Assembly (NCBI RefSeq): GCF_017114865.1
Contig: NZ_JADEYH010000009.1
Span: forward strand, 124,001 to 188,000
Source of the DNA: Streptomyces verrucosisporus
GTDB taxonomy: Bacteria; Actinomycetota; Actinomycetes; Streptomycetales; Streptomycetaceae
Direction: 5' to 3'
Length of the DNA: 64,000 nt
Shown here: positions 23,837-31,481 of the stretch, piece by piece
Layout: every line of letters starts with the position of its first letter
Numbering within the stretch: position 1 is the first letter of the stretch
Position numbers and translations under genes: made by a program
The notes under the pieces: model-generated
The model's input: only the letters and a program-made list of their open reading frames with translations
Told to the model about the DNA's origin: nothing
Databases searched by the model: none

Positions 23837-25537
23837 TCAGCTCTCCGGGGCGGCCTCCGTGGCCGCCGGGCGGGCACCGGTTCCGCCGCGGGTACGACGG
23901 CGGCGGCGCGGCCTGCGGGCCTCACCGGAGGAGTCCCCCGGCCCGTCCGCGGGAACGCCCTCGCCGCCCTGCGCGGCCGGGGCCTCGGCGTCCCGGCCTG
24001 CCTGGGGAGCGGCACCGGCACCGGCGCGGGTGCGACGGCGGCGGCGCGGCCTGCGGACCTCGCCCGGGGCGTCAGCCGGCGCACCGGAGTCCTCCGCCTC
24101 ACCGGCCGGTGAGGCCGCGGCGTCGGCGCCGGGGTGCTCCAGGCTCTGGCCGGCGCGGGTACGGCGGCGCCGGCGCGGGGTGCGGGTGCGCGGCGCGGGC
24201 TCCTCGGCGGCGGGGGCCGAGGCCCCGCGGCCGCGGCCCCTGCCGCGTCCCCCGGTCTCGCCCAGGTCCTCGACCTCCTCGGCCGCGAGCCCGGCACGGG
24301 TGCGCTCGGTGCGCGGCAGTATCCCCTTGGTGCCCTCGGGGATGCCCAGCGCCTCGTGCAGGTGCGGGGAGGTGGAGTACGTCTCCGGCGGGTCGTTGAA
24401 GTCCAGGACGAGCGCCTTGTTGATCAGCTGCCAGCGCGGGATGTCGTCCCAGTCGACGAGGGTGACGGCCGTACCCGTGTTGCCCGCGCGGCCGGTGCGG
24501 CCGATGCGGTGCAGATAGGTCTTCTCGTCCTCCGGCGTCTGGTAGTTGATCACATGCGTGACACCTTCGACGTCGATGCCGCGGGCGGCGACGTCGGTGC
24601 AGACGAGCACGTCGATCTTGCCGTTGCGGAAGGCGCGCAGCGCCTGCTCGCGCGCCCCCTGGCCGAGGTCGCCGTGCACCGCGCCCGCGGCGAAACCGCG
24701 GCGCGAGAGCTGGTCGGCCACATCGGCGGCCGTCCGCTTGGTGCGGCAGAAGATCATCGCCAGTCCGCGGCCGTCGGCCTGCAGGATCCGGGAGACCATC
24801 TCCACCTTGTCCAGCGAGTGCGCCCGGAAGACGTGCTGCGCGGTGTTGGCCACCGTCGCGCCCTCGTCGTCGGGCGCGGTGGCGCGGATGTGGGTGGGCT
24901 GCGACATGTAGCGCCGGGCCAGGGAGATGACCTGCCCCGGCATGGTCGCGGAGAACAGCATCGTCTGCCGCTTGACGGGCAGCTGCTGGATGATCTTCTC
25001 GACGTCCGGCAGGAAGCCGAGGTCGAGCATCTCGTCGGCCTCGTCCAGCACCAGGGCGCGGATGTGCGCCAGGCTCAGCTTGCGCTGGCCGGCCAGGTCC
25101 AGGAGACGGCCGGGGGTGCCGACGACCACGTCGACGCCCTTCTTCAGCGCCTCGACCTGGGGCTCGTAGGCGCGGCCGCCGTAGATCGCCAGCACCCGGA
25201 CGTTGCGGACCTTGCCCGCGGTCAGGAGGTCGTTGGTGACCTGCTGGCACAGCTCGCGGGTGGGGACGACCACGAGCGCCTGCGGGGCGTCGGTCAGCTG
25301 GTCCGGTGCGGCCCGGCCGGCGTCGACGTCGGCGGGGACGACGACGGACTCCAGGAGCGGCAGGCCGAAGCCGAGGGTCTTGCCGGTGCCGGTCTTGGCC
25401 TGGCCGATGACGTCCGAGCCGGACAGTGCGACCGGGAGGGTCATCTCCTGGATGGGGAACGGGGACGTGATGCCGACGGCTTCCAGCGCCTCGGCGGTCT
25501 CGGGAAGGATCCCGAGCTCTCGGAATGTGGTGGTCAG
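23837..25537 (-). CDS. DEAD-box ATP-dependent RNA helicase
   Basis: All SF2 motifs are present: Q motif GITSPFPIQ, Walker A AKTGTGKT, PTRELC, TPGRLLD, DEAD (VLDEADEMLD), SAT, FCRTKR, VATDVAARGID-type CTDVAARGID and HRIGRTGRAG. The C-terminal 150 residues are disordered and contain three copies of a RRPRRRRRTR motif spaced by Ala/Gly/Glu-rich linkers, a likely RNA-binding tail. The protein is the RhlE/CshA-like helicase conserved in streptomycetes. Start: no ATG or GTG is well placed. A CTG at 25535-25537 (LTTTFRELG) lies 9 nt after GGAAGAGG. A GTG at 25583-25585 is in frame but has no RBS. The first in-frame ATG would remove the Q motif. Length from CTG is 566 residues. Confidence 0.9.
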   Translation of the reverse strand: MTTTFRELGILPETAEALEAVGITSPFPIQEMTLPVALSGSDVIGQAKTGTGKTLGFGLPLLESVVVPADVDAGRAAPDQLTDAPQALVVVPTRELCQQVTNDLLTAGKVRNVRVLAIYGGRAYEPQVEALKKGVDVVVGTPGRLLDLAGQRKLSLAHIRALVLDEADEMLDLGFLPDVEKIIQQLPVKRQTMLFSATMPGQVISLARRYMSQPTHIRATAPDDEGATVANTAQHVFRAHSLDKVEMVSRILQADGRGLAMIFCRTKRTAADVADQLSRRGFAAGAVHGDLGQGAREQALRAFRNGKIDVLVCTDVAARGIDVEGVTHVINYQTPEDEKTYLHRIGRTGRAGNTGTAVTLVDWDDIPRWQLINKALVLDFNDPPETYSTSPHLHEALGIPEGTKGILPRTERTRAGLAAEEVEDLGETGGRGRGRGRGASAPAAEEPAPRTRTPRRRRRTRAGQSLEHPGADAAASPAGEAEDSGAPADAPGEVRRPRRRRRTRAGAGAAPQAGRDAEAPAAQGGEGVPADGPGDSSGEARRPRRRRRTRGGTGARPAATEAAPES

Positions 25538-26023
25538 GATGCTTGCCTCTTCCGTGAGACGCGGGACGGGGGAGCGAGGGCGCACCCCGGGGGAGCGGGG
25601 TGGGTCGTACCGCGCCGGACGCCGGCTGCCTGTCGGGCGGCCTCGCGGCGCAGGACCCGGGCTCTCGCTCAAGCGCTCGTACCGCGCGAGCGGGCCCCTC
25701 ACCGTGGCCCGTGCGGAACGCCCGGCTGCGTGTGTCCACAGCCGGCACTCCGCATACGGCCCACGTGGAGGGCGGTCGTGTCGGAGCCGATCGGGCCACC
25801 GACCGGGCATCCGTTACGGGCCCGGAGAACGTCCCCGGGGCCCGGATAACACAGTATGCGCAGAACCCGCTGTCAGGAAGCGGGCCCAATATCACTGTAC
25901 CCCCTGATCCCGCATCCGCGCCCGGCCGATCTCCGCAGAAGGCCGCCGCCAAGGCGGCGCCGGACCGCGCCGGACGCCTCCCGGGCAGGTCGGACGGCCT
26001 GGCGGCGGGCTATTGTGCCCGGC
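25538..26023. other. 486-nt divergent intergenic region (helicase / ferritin-like gene)
   Basis: It contains the GGAAGAGG ribosome-binding site of the helicase on the minus strand and, at its right end, the -10 hexamer of the ferritin-like gene. A local A+T-richer stretch lies near 25890-25910. Long reading frames here are extensions or shadows; no separate gene is supported. Confidence 0.5.
26011..26016 (+). promoter_or_regulatory. Putative -10 element of the ferritin-like gene (leaderless)
   Basis: TATTGT lies 7 nt before the ATG at 26024; no RBS is present. Confidence 0.4.
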
Positions 26024-26797
26024 ATGGAGACGTCTGACACATCCCCCGCCGGCCCCGAGGGAACCGGGAGCGCCGAGAGGGCCGCAGGAGCCGAGGACAC
26101 CGAGGGGACCACCGTCCAGGACTGGGCATCGGCCTCGGCCGACCCCCAGTACCGGGCGGCGGTCGTGGACCTGCTGGGCGCGCTGGCCTATGGGGAACTG
26201 GCCGCGTTCGAACGGCTCGCGGAGGACGCCAAACTGGCCCCGACCCTGGTGGACAAGGCGGAGCTGGCCTCCATGGCGTCGGCGGAGTTCCAGCACTTCG
26301 AGCGGCTGCGCGGCCGGCTCGCGGAGATCGGCGAGGACCCAGCGGCGGCGATGGAGCCGTTCGCCGCCGCGCTGGACGAGTTCCACCGCCAGACCGCGCC
26401 GTCGGACTGGCTGGAGGGTCTGATCAAGGCATACGTCGGCGACTCGATCGCCTCCGACTTCTACCGGGAGGTCGCCGCCCGCCTCGACTCCGACACCCGG
26501 GCCCTGGTGCTGGGCGTGCTGGACGACACCGGGCACTCCGGCTTCGCGGTGGAGAAGGTGCGCGGGGCCATCGAGGCCGACCCCCGGGTCGGCGGCAGGC
26601 TCGCCCTGTGGGCCCGCCGTCTGATGGGCGAGGCGCTGTCGCAGGCCCAGCGGGTGGTCGCCGAGCGCGACGCGCTGTCGATGATGCTGGTCGGCGGGGT
26701 CACCGCGGGATTCGACCTGGCCGAGGTCGGCCGGATGTTCTCGCGGATCACCGAGGCGCACACCAAGCGCATGGCCGCGCTGGGGCTGGCGGCCTGA
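26024..26797 (+). CDS. Ferritin-like fold protein
   Basis: The 257-residue protein has an acidic, disordered N-terminus (about 35 residues) and an all-alpha domain. Its Glu/His pattern includes LAYGELAAFERLAEDAK, ASAEFQHFERLRGRL, SDFYREVAARLD and a C-terminal ITEAHTKRMAALGLAA. The E-x6-Y/E-x2-H arrangement (EFQHFE) resembles di-iron ferritin-like proteins including the tRNA hydroxylase MiaE-like group; metal binding is inferred. In mycobacteria the homologue also neighbours the DEAD-box helicase and DUF3107 genes. Start ATG 26024 with a -10 hexamer 7 nt upstream. Confidence 0.75.
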   Translation: METSDTSPAGPEGTGSAERAAGAEDTEGTTVQDWASASADPQYRAAVVDLLGALAYGELAAFERLAEDAKLAPTLVDKAELASMASAEFQHFERLRGRLAEIGEDPAAAMEPFAAALDEFHRQTAPSDWLEGLIKAYVGDSIASDFYREVAARLDSDTRALVLGVLDDTGHSGFAVEKVRGAIEADPRVGGRLALWARRLMGEALSQAQRVVAERDALSMMLVGGVTAGFDLAEVGRMFSRITEAHTKRMAALGLAA

Positions 26798-26845
26798 CGT
26801 GTGCGCCCCGCCGGGTGCGGTGGGGCGCGCCCCGGCCGCGCCGCC

Positions 26846-27124
26846 TCAGACCGCGCCCACGTGAGGCCGGCCGGCCGCCGGACCGCCGCGGGGGCGGACC
26901 AGCAGGGACAGCAGGGCCACCGCGACCAGGGCGGCGACCACGAGGGTGGGAAGCGCGTATCCGGGGCCCAGCACCACACGTGTGATCACGCCGCCGCAGA
27001 AGGCGGCCGCGGGCCCGGTGACCAGAACCAGGGACCTGTCGCGGAACCGGTCCGCGAAACGGCGGCCGGCGACGAGGGCGACGGCGAGACCGACGAGCGC
27101 CGAGCCGAGCACTTCCCAGAGCAT
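26846..27124 (-). CDS. Small integral membrane protein
   Basis: A 92-residue protein with three predicted transmembrane helices (residues about 3-20, 33-52 and 60-82) joined by short basic or glycine-rich loops (RRFADRFRDRS after helix 1). No domain is recognised. ATG 27124 follows GGGAGGACCC, a good RBS. It lies downstream of the DUF3107 gene, from which it is separated by a strong terminator, so it probably has its own promoter. Confidence 0.6.
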   Translation of the reverse strand: MLWEVLGSALVGLAVALVAGRRFADRFRDRSLVLVTGPAAAFCGGVITRVVLGPGYALPTLVVAALVAVALLSLLVRPRGGPAAGRPHVGAV

Positions 27125-27206
27125 TGGGTCCTCCCGCGGGCCGGTGGGGTGCGCATCGGGCTACTCGGTCCTACCCAGGGCGCCCCGAGTGCGAAACGGA
27201 AAGGAC

Positions 27207-27242
27207 GCGGAGGGCCGGGCGGAATCCCGCCCGGCCCTCCGC
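27207..27242 (-). terminator. Intrinsic terminator after the DUF3107 gene
   Basis: A perfect 16-bp stem (GCGGAGGGCCGGGCGG and complement) with a 4-nt loop is followed on the minus strand by a T-rich run (TCCTTTCCGTTT), so it fits a classical intrinsic terminator. Confidence 0.75.
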
Positions 27243-27333
27243 GCGCTGCTCACTGCGCCGCTCGCGCCGGCCTCGCGGCCGGTGGTCTCCTCACCGGGCC
27301 CCAGAGCCCCGCGGAGCTTCACCGAAGCCCCTC

Positions 27334-27363
27334 GCGGGTCCCTGCGGGTCCCTGCGGGTCCCT
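27334..27363. repeat. Three perfect 10-nt tandem repeats
   Basis: GCGGGTCCCT is repeated three times without mismatch, ending inside the stop codon of the DUF3107 gene. Confidence 0.8.
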
Positions 27364-27589
27364 ACAGGGCCCCGAAGCCCACCTTGCGGCCGCTGGGCTC
27401 GCCGATGTCCACGTAGGCCAGCCGGTCGGCCGGGACGACCACCCGGCGACCGTGCTCGTCCACCAGGCTGAGCAGCTGCGACTTACCGGTCAGCGCCTCG
27501 GCGACGGTGCGCTCGATCTCCTCGGCCGTCTGCCCGCTCTCCAGAACGATCTCGCGGGGCGCGTGCTGCACGCCGATCTTGACCTCCAC
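27362..27589 (-). CDS. DUF3107 family small protein
   Basis: A 75-residue protein, VEVKIGVQHAPREIVLESGQ then TAEEIERTVAEALTGKSQLLSL and VPADRLAYVDIGEPSGRKVGFG, matching DUF3107 (the TB9.4 antigen, Rv3208A, of M. tuberculosis). It is a small alpha/beta protein of unknown function found next to the same TetR regulator throughout actinobacteria. The GTG start at 27589 has GGAAGGG 6 nt upstream; a longer frame to 27667 lacks conservation. Confidence 0.83.
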   Translation of the reverse strand: MEVKIGVQHAPREIVLESGQTAEEIERTVAEALTGKSQLLSLVDEHGRRVVVPADRLAYVDIGEPSGRKVGFGAL

Positions 27590-27761
27590 GGCTATGTCCC
27601 TTCCGAACGGTTGGTGATTCTCCCTGGCCGAGCCGGGGAGGGGTGCGCGGGCGGGCCGCGCCGTCATGCCAGCAACATTAGCCCTCGCGGGGACGGTGGG
27701 CCGCCCGCGACCGCACGCCGACAGCGAACACCGGGCGGCCGCACGCCGTGGGCGGCCGGGC

Positions 27762-28388
27762 TCAGCCGTGCATCGGGAAGCCCGCGATGCCCCGCCAGGA
27801 GAGCGACGAGATGAGTTTGGTGGCGGTGTCGCGCGGGACCTTCTGCCCGGCGCTCAGCCAGTACCGAGCGGTGATCTGCGCCATGCCGCACAGCCCGACG
27901 GCCAGCAGCATCGCCTGGTCCGGAGGCAGGTCGGTGTCCTCGGAGATCACCTCGCTGACCGCCTCGGCGCAGTCCAGGCTGACCTTGTCCACCCGGTTGC
28001 GGACCTCGGGCTCGTTGGTCAGGTCGGACTCGAAGACGAGGCGGAAGGCCCCGCCCTCGTCCTCCACGTACGCGAAGTAGGCGTCCATCGTCGCCGCGAC
28101 CCGGTGCTTGTTGTCCGAGGTCGAGGCCAGTGCCGCGCGCACCGACTGGACCAGCGCCTCGCAGTGCTGGTCGAGCAGGGCCAGGTACAGGTCGAGCTTG
28201 CCGGGGAAGTGCTGGTACAGCACCGGCTTGCTGACACCCGCGCGTTCGGCGATGTCGTCCATGGCCGCGGCGTGGTAGCCCTGGGCGACGAACACCTCCT
28301 GCGCCGCACCGAGCAACTGGTTGCGTCGGGCCCGGCGTGGCAGCCGTGTGCCACGCGGGCGTGCCTCGGTCTGCTCGATGGCTGTCAC
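27762..28388 (-). CDS. TetR-family transcriptional regulator
   Basis: The 208-residue protein has a TetR N-terminal helix-turn-helix (about residues 20-70): RRNQLLGAAQEVFVAQGYHA, then AAMDDIAERAGVSKPVLYQHFPGK. The ligand domain contains a TetR_C-type region, LLAVGLCGMAQITARYWL. It is the orthologue of Rv3208, adjacent to DUF3107 as in mycobacteria. Target genes and ligand are unknown; autoregulation or control of DUF3107 would be typical. GTG 28388 is preceded by GGAGGCGAGC. Confidence 0.88.
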   Translation of the reverse strand: MTAIEQTEARPRGTRLPRRARRNQLLGAAQEVFVAQGYHAAAMDDIAERAGVSKPVLYQHFPGKLDLYLALLDQHCEALVQSVRAALASTSDNKHRVAATMDAYFAYVEDEGGAFRLVFESDLTNEPEVRNRVDKVSLDCAEAVSEVISEDTDLPPDQAMLLAVGLCGMAQITARYWLSAGQKVPRDTATKLISSLSWRGIAGFPMHG

Positions 28389-28594
28389 GCTCGCCTCCTG
28401 GGGTCTCCCTGGAACGCCTCCCGGGCAGGGCCCGGACCGAGCCCCGAGGGGGTCCGGGGGCCCGGGGATCCGGAGAGAGGTCGTCGGTACTTCCGCGCGC
28501 GGGGTGCGCTGCGCCCGCCATCGTACTTTTGGGTAAACCTTCTGTGCGTCCGGCGGGCACAGAAATCCGCGTCCCGAACGCGCGATGTCGTGGT

Positions 28595-28831
28595 TTAGCG
28601 GTAATCGTCCTCGTCGAGTTCGACGACACGTGCCTGCTCGGCGGCGTCCGCGGGGTTCACCTCCGGTGAGCCGGCGGCCGGCAGCCGCGCGTTCCCGCGG
28701 GGCAGGACCTCCGCGTGCTGTTCGGCCGCGTCCGCCTCGGGAGCCTCGACTCCGAACCGCTCGGCCGCGGGCCTGCCGTCCTCGTCGTCGAACCGGTCGA
28801 AGGTGTCGGGATCGGTGGGGTCAACAGACAT
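28595..28831 (-). CDS. Small acidic protein of unknown function
   Basis: A 78-residue ORF beginning MSVDPTDPDTFDRFDDEDGR and ending ARVVELDEDDYR. It is strongly acidic and probably intrinsically disordered, with no transmembrane segment. The RBS AAAGAGGA lies 8 nt before ATG 28831, and codon third positions are almost all G or C, supporting a real gene. It lies between tetR and a divergent hydrolase gene. I do not recognise a family. Confidence 0.6.
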   Translation of the reverse strand: MSVDPTDPDTFDRFDDEDGRPAAERFGVEAPEADAAEQHAEVLPRGNARLPAAGSPEVNPADAAEQARVVELDEDDYR

Positions 28832-28941
28832 GACGATCCTCTTTCCAGGCTGAGGGGGTCCCACACGAGTCCGGGAGAGGGGAATTACGGGGGACGGGAA
28901 GGTGTGACCCCGAACACGTGAGAGCGGCAGTGATCGTCTCG

Positions 28942-28947
28942 TAACAT
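28942..28947 (+). promoter_or_regulatory. Putative -10 element of the alpha/beta hydrolase gene (leaderless)
   Basis: TAACAT lies 6 nt before the ATG at 28954; no RBS is seen. Confidence 0.4.
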
Positions 28948-28953
28948 TGCCCC

Positions 28954-29919
28954 ATGTCATCGACCGAGCGGCCACAGGCGGCGACCCCGTTCGAGGTCCC
29001 CCCTTCGGGCCGGTCGCGCGCCGGGGAGGGCGAGACGCACAGATCCGTGTCACTGCCCGGCCTGACCCTGTCGGTGCGCGGGCGGCCGGGCCGGCGCCCG
29101 GGGCTGCCCGCCGCGCTGTACGTCCACGGTCTGGGCGGGTCCTCCCTGAACTGGTCCTCGCTGATGCGGGAGCTGGCCGACGAGGTCGACGGCGAGGCGG
29201 TCGACCTGCCGGGCTTCGGTCACTCGCCGCCGCCCGACGACGGCGACTACTCGGTCTCCGGGCACGCGCGCGCCGTCATCCGCTACCTCGACTTCTCCGG
29301 GCGCGGGCCGGTGCACCTGTTCGGCAACTCCCTGGGCGGCGCGGTCGCCACCCGGGTCGCGGCGGTCCGGTCCGACCTGGTGCGCACCCTCACCCTCGTC
29401 TCGCCCGCCCTGCCCGAACTGCGTCCGCAGCGCACCGCGGTGCCCACAGCCCTGCTGGCGGTGCCCGGGGCCACCAGGCTCTTCGGGCGGATGACCCGTC
29501 ACTGGACGGCCGAGCGGCGCACCCGGGAGCTCCTGGCGCTGTGCTACGGCGATCCGGCGGCGGTGTCGCGGGAGGAGCTCGAGGCGGCCGTGGCGGAGTA
29601 CGAGCGCCGCCTGGCGCTGCCGTACTTCTGGGACTCGCTCTCCCGGTCCGCGCGCGGCCTGGTGAACGCCTACACCCTCGGCGGCCAGCACGCGCTGTGG
29701 CGCCAGGCCGAGCGGGTGCTGGCGCCGACGCTGCTGGTCTACGGCGGGCGGGACCTGCTGGTCTCGTTCCGCATGGCGCGCAGGGCCGCCGCCGCGTTCC
29801 GCGAATCGCGGCTGCTGGCGCTTCCCGACGCCGGGCACGTGGCGATGATGGAATATCCGGAGGCGGTGGGGGACGCCTTCAGGGGTCTGCTGGGAGAAAC
29901 CGATACGGGCAGGGGTTGA
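28954..29919 (+). CDS. Alpha/beta-hydrolase (LipV-like)
   Basis: A 321-residue alpha/beta-hydrolase with oxyanion strand LYVHGLGGSSLNWSSL, nucleophile elbow FGNSLGGA (Ser about residue 130), acid in VYGGRDLLVSF and catalytic His in PDAGHVAMMEYPEAV. The 35-residue N-terminal extension is hydrophilic. It lies 7 nt upstream of the DUF3152 gene, so the two are probably cotranscribed. Hydrolases also occur near this locus in M. tuberculosis. Substrate unknown. Confidence 0.85.
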   Translation: MSSTERPQAATPFEVPPSGRSRAGEGETHRSVSLPGLTLSVRGRPGRRPGLPAALYVHGLGGSSLNWSSLMRELADEVDGEAVDLPGFGHSPPPDDGDYSVSGHARAVIRYLDFSGRGPVHLFGNSLGGAVATRVAAVRSDLVRTLTLVSPALPELRPQRTAVPTALLAVPGATRLFGRMTRHWTAERRTRELLALCYGDPAAVSREELEAAVAEYERRLALPYFWDSLSRSARGLVNAYTLGGQHALWRQAERVLAPTLLVYGGRDLLVSFRMARRAAAAFRESRLLALPDAGHVAMMEYPEAVGDAFRGLLGETDTGRG

Positions 29920-29925
29920 CGAGTC

Positions 29926-31296
29926 GTGGGACGTCACAGTCGCCGGGGCCGGCCGGGCAGCGGCAAGCCGACGGCCATGGTCACCGGGCAGCGGCCCGCG
30001 GCCGGGCCGGCGGTCCCGGAGGAGACCCCGCGTCCCCGTCCGGCGCAGGCTCCGCCGTACCCCCAGTCCGAGGGGCGTACCGCAGGCCGGCGCGGTGTAC
30101 CACCGGTCCGCGGCGGCCACCCCGAGCAGCGCGAACCGGGCGGCGGCTGGGGTCTGCCGCCGCGGCGGCCACCCGCCCCGGGCGCCGGGCGCGGGCCCGC
30201 CGGACCGCCGCGGGAGACGGTCTACGGCACGGGACGGATGCCGCGGCGCGAGTACGTCGAGGCGTTCGACGACGGCGTCTTCGGCTCGCCGGGTGCACCG
30301 CGCGCGGACGAGTCCGGGCCGGAGCCCTCGGCGGAGGCCGGCCGGCCGGCCGGTACCCCCCGGCCGGGTGAGACGGACGGCGAGGACGGTGACGGCGGCC
30401 GGGACGGACGCGGCGCACACGGTGCGCCTAGCGGGCGCGGTGGGCGCGGCCGGGCCTTCACCGGGGTCGCGGCGGCTGCCGTGACCACCGTGCTGGCCGT
30501 CGTGGTGGCCGGACAGGTCGCCGACGGCCGAAGCGGCATGGACCGCCAGTTGCGGGCCGGCGGCGAGGCCCAGCGCGAGGACGCCCCGGACGCCTCCCGG
30601 TTCGAGACCCGGCCCGCCCCCTCGGGCGGAGCGGACGGGGGGAAGGCCCCGTCCGGGACGCGGGCCTCCTACGGCGAGCGGATGGAGCGGCTGTACGACC
30701 TGGCCCCGGACTTCAAGGGATCCGGGCGGCTCACCGCCGTCGCGGGGCGGGACGAGGCGTCCGGCGAGGGGGAGGTCGTCCGCTACCGGGTCGACGTCGA
30801 GGACGGGCTGCCGCTGGACGGGGAGCTGTTCGCCGAGGCCGTCCACCGCACCCTCAACGACGAGCGGAGCTGGAGCCACGGGGGCGCCCGCACCTTCGAG
30901 CGGGTCTCCGGCGAACCGGGGAAGTCCGAGAAGTCCGAGGGGGGCGACCCGGTCTTCGTGATCACGCTCGCATCTCCCCCCACCACCGCGAAGTGGTGCG
31001 CCAGATCGGGCCTGGACACCACGGTCGACAACGTCTCGTGCGACTCGGCCTCGACCGAGCGCGTCATGATCAACGCCTACCGGTGGGCGCGCGGTGCGGA
31101 GACCTTCGGGCCGGACCGGATCCGGGAGTACCGGGAGATGCTCATCAACCACGAGGTGGGCCACCGGCTCGGCAAGGGCCATGTGAACTGCCCGGAGGAA
31201 GGCGCCCTGGCGCCGGTGATGATGCAGCAGACGAAGTACCTGACGGTGGGCGGGGCGACCTGCCGGCCCAACGCCTGGCCCTTCCCCGACGCCTGA
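29926..31296 (+). CDS. DUF3152 protein, putative metallopeptidase, membrane-anchored
   Basis: The 456-residue protein has a long Pro/Gly/Arg-rich cytoplasmic N-terminus (about 1-180), one transmembrane helix (about 185-205, AAAVTTVLAVVVAGQVA), a linker and a DUF3152 domain (about 250-455). That domain contains HEVGHRLGKGH (H409, E410, H413, H419), matching the HExxHxxGxxH zinc signature of metzincin proteases, plus YRVDVEDGLPLDGELFAEAV near its start. Several Cys residues (WCARSGLDTTVDNVSC, HVNCP, ATCRPN) suggest disulfide bonding outside the cell. I infer an exported zinc peptidase; no activity is known. GTG 29926 follows the hydrolase stop by 6 nt. Confidence 0.82.
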   Translation: MGRHSRRGRPGSGKPTAMVTGQRPAAGPAVPEETPRPRPAQAPPYPQSEGRTAGRRGVPPVRGGHPEQREPGGGWGLPPRRPPAPGAGRGPAGPPRETVYGTGRMPRREYVEAFDDGVFGSPGAPRADESGPEPSAEAGRPAGTPRPGETDGEDGDGGRDGRGAHGAPSGRGGRGRAFTGVAAAAVTTVLAVVVAGQVADGRSGMDRQLRAGGEAQREDAPDASRFETRPAPSGGADGGKAPSGTRASYGERMERLYDLAPDFKGSGRLTAVAGRDEASGEGEVVRYRVDVEDGLPLDGELFAEAVHRTLNDERSWSHGGARTFERVSGEPGKSEKSEGGDPVFVITLASPPTTAKWCARSGLDTTVDNVSCDSASTERVMINAYRWARGAETFGPDRIREYREMLINHEVGHRLGKGHVNCPEEGALAPVMMQQTKYLTVGGATCRPNAWPFPDA

Positions 31297-31334
31297 CGGC
31301 CCTTCGGCTCCGGCCCGCGGTAGACGACCGAACG

Positions 31335-31363
31335 TTCAATCGCTTCGAAAGTCACGGTAGTTC
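31335..31363 (+). promoter_or_regulatory. Possible promoter of the exopolysaccharide-like cassette
   Basis: TTCAAT and TAGTTC are separated by 17 nt in a locally A+T-richer patch, giving a leader of about 110 nt before the glycosyltransferase. The hexamers are only partial matches. Confidence 0.3.
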
Positions 31364-31481
31364 ACCCCTTCCGGTGGTGTGACGGACAACCGTCCGCCGC
31401 GCCGCCCCGCCTCGCGCATAACGTCTTCCCGCGACGCCACGGCGACGGTCGGTGGCCCGGAGGAGGAACGGGGGTGGACAG

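Noticed and set aside
27334-27363. Short tandem repeats as the start of a CRISPR array
   Set aside because: Ten-nt units without spacers and no cas genes.
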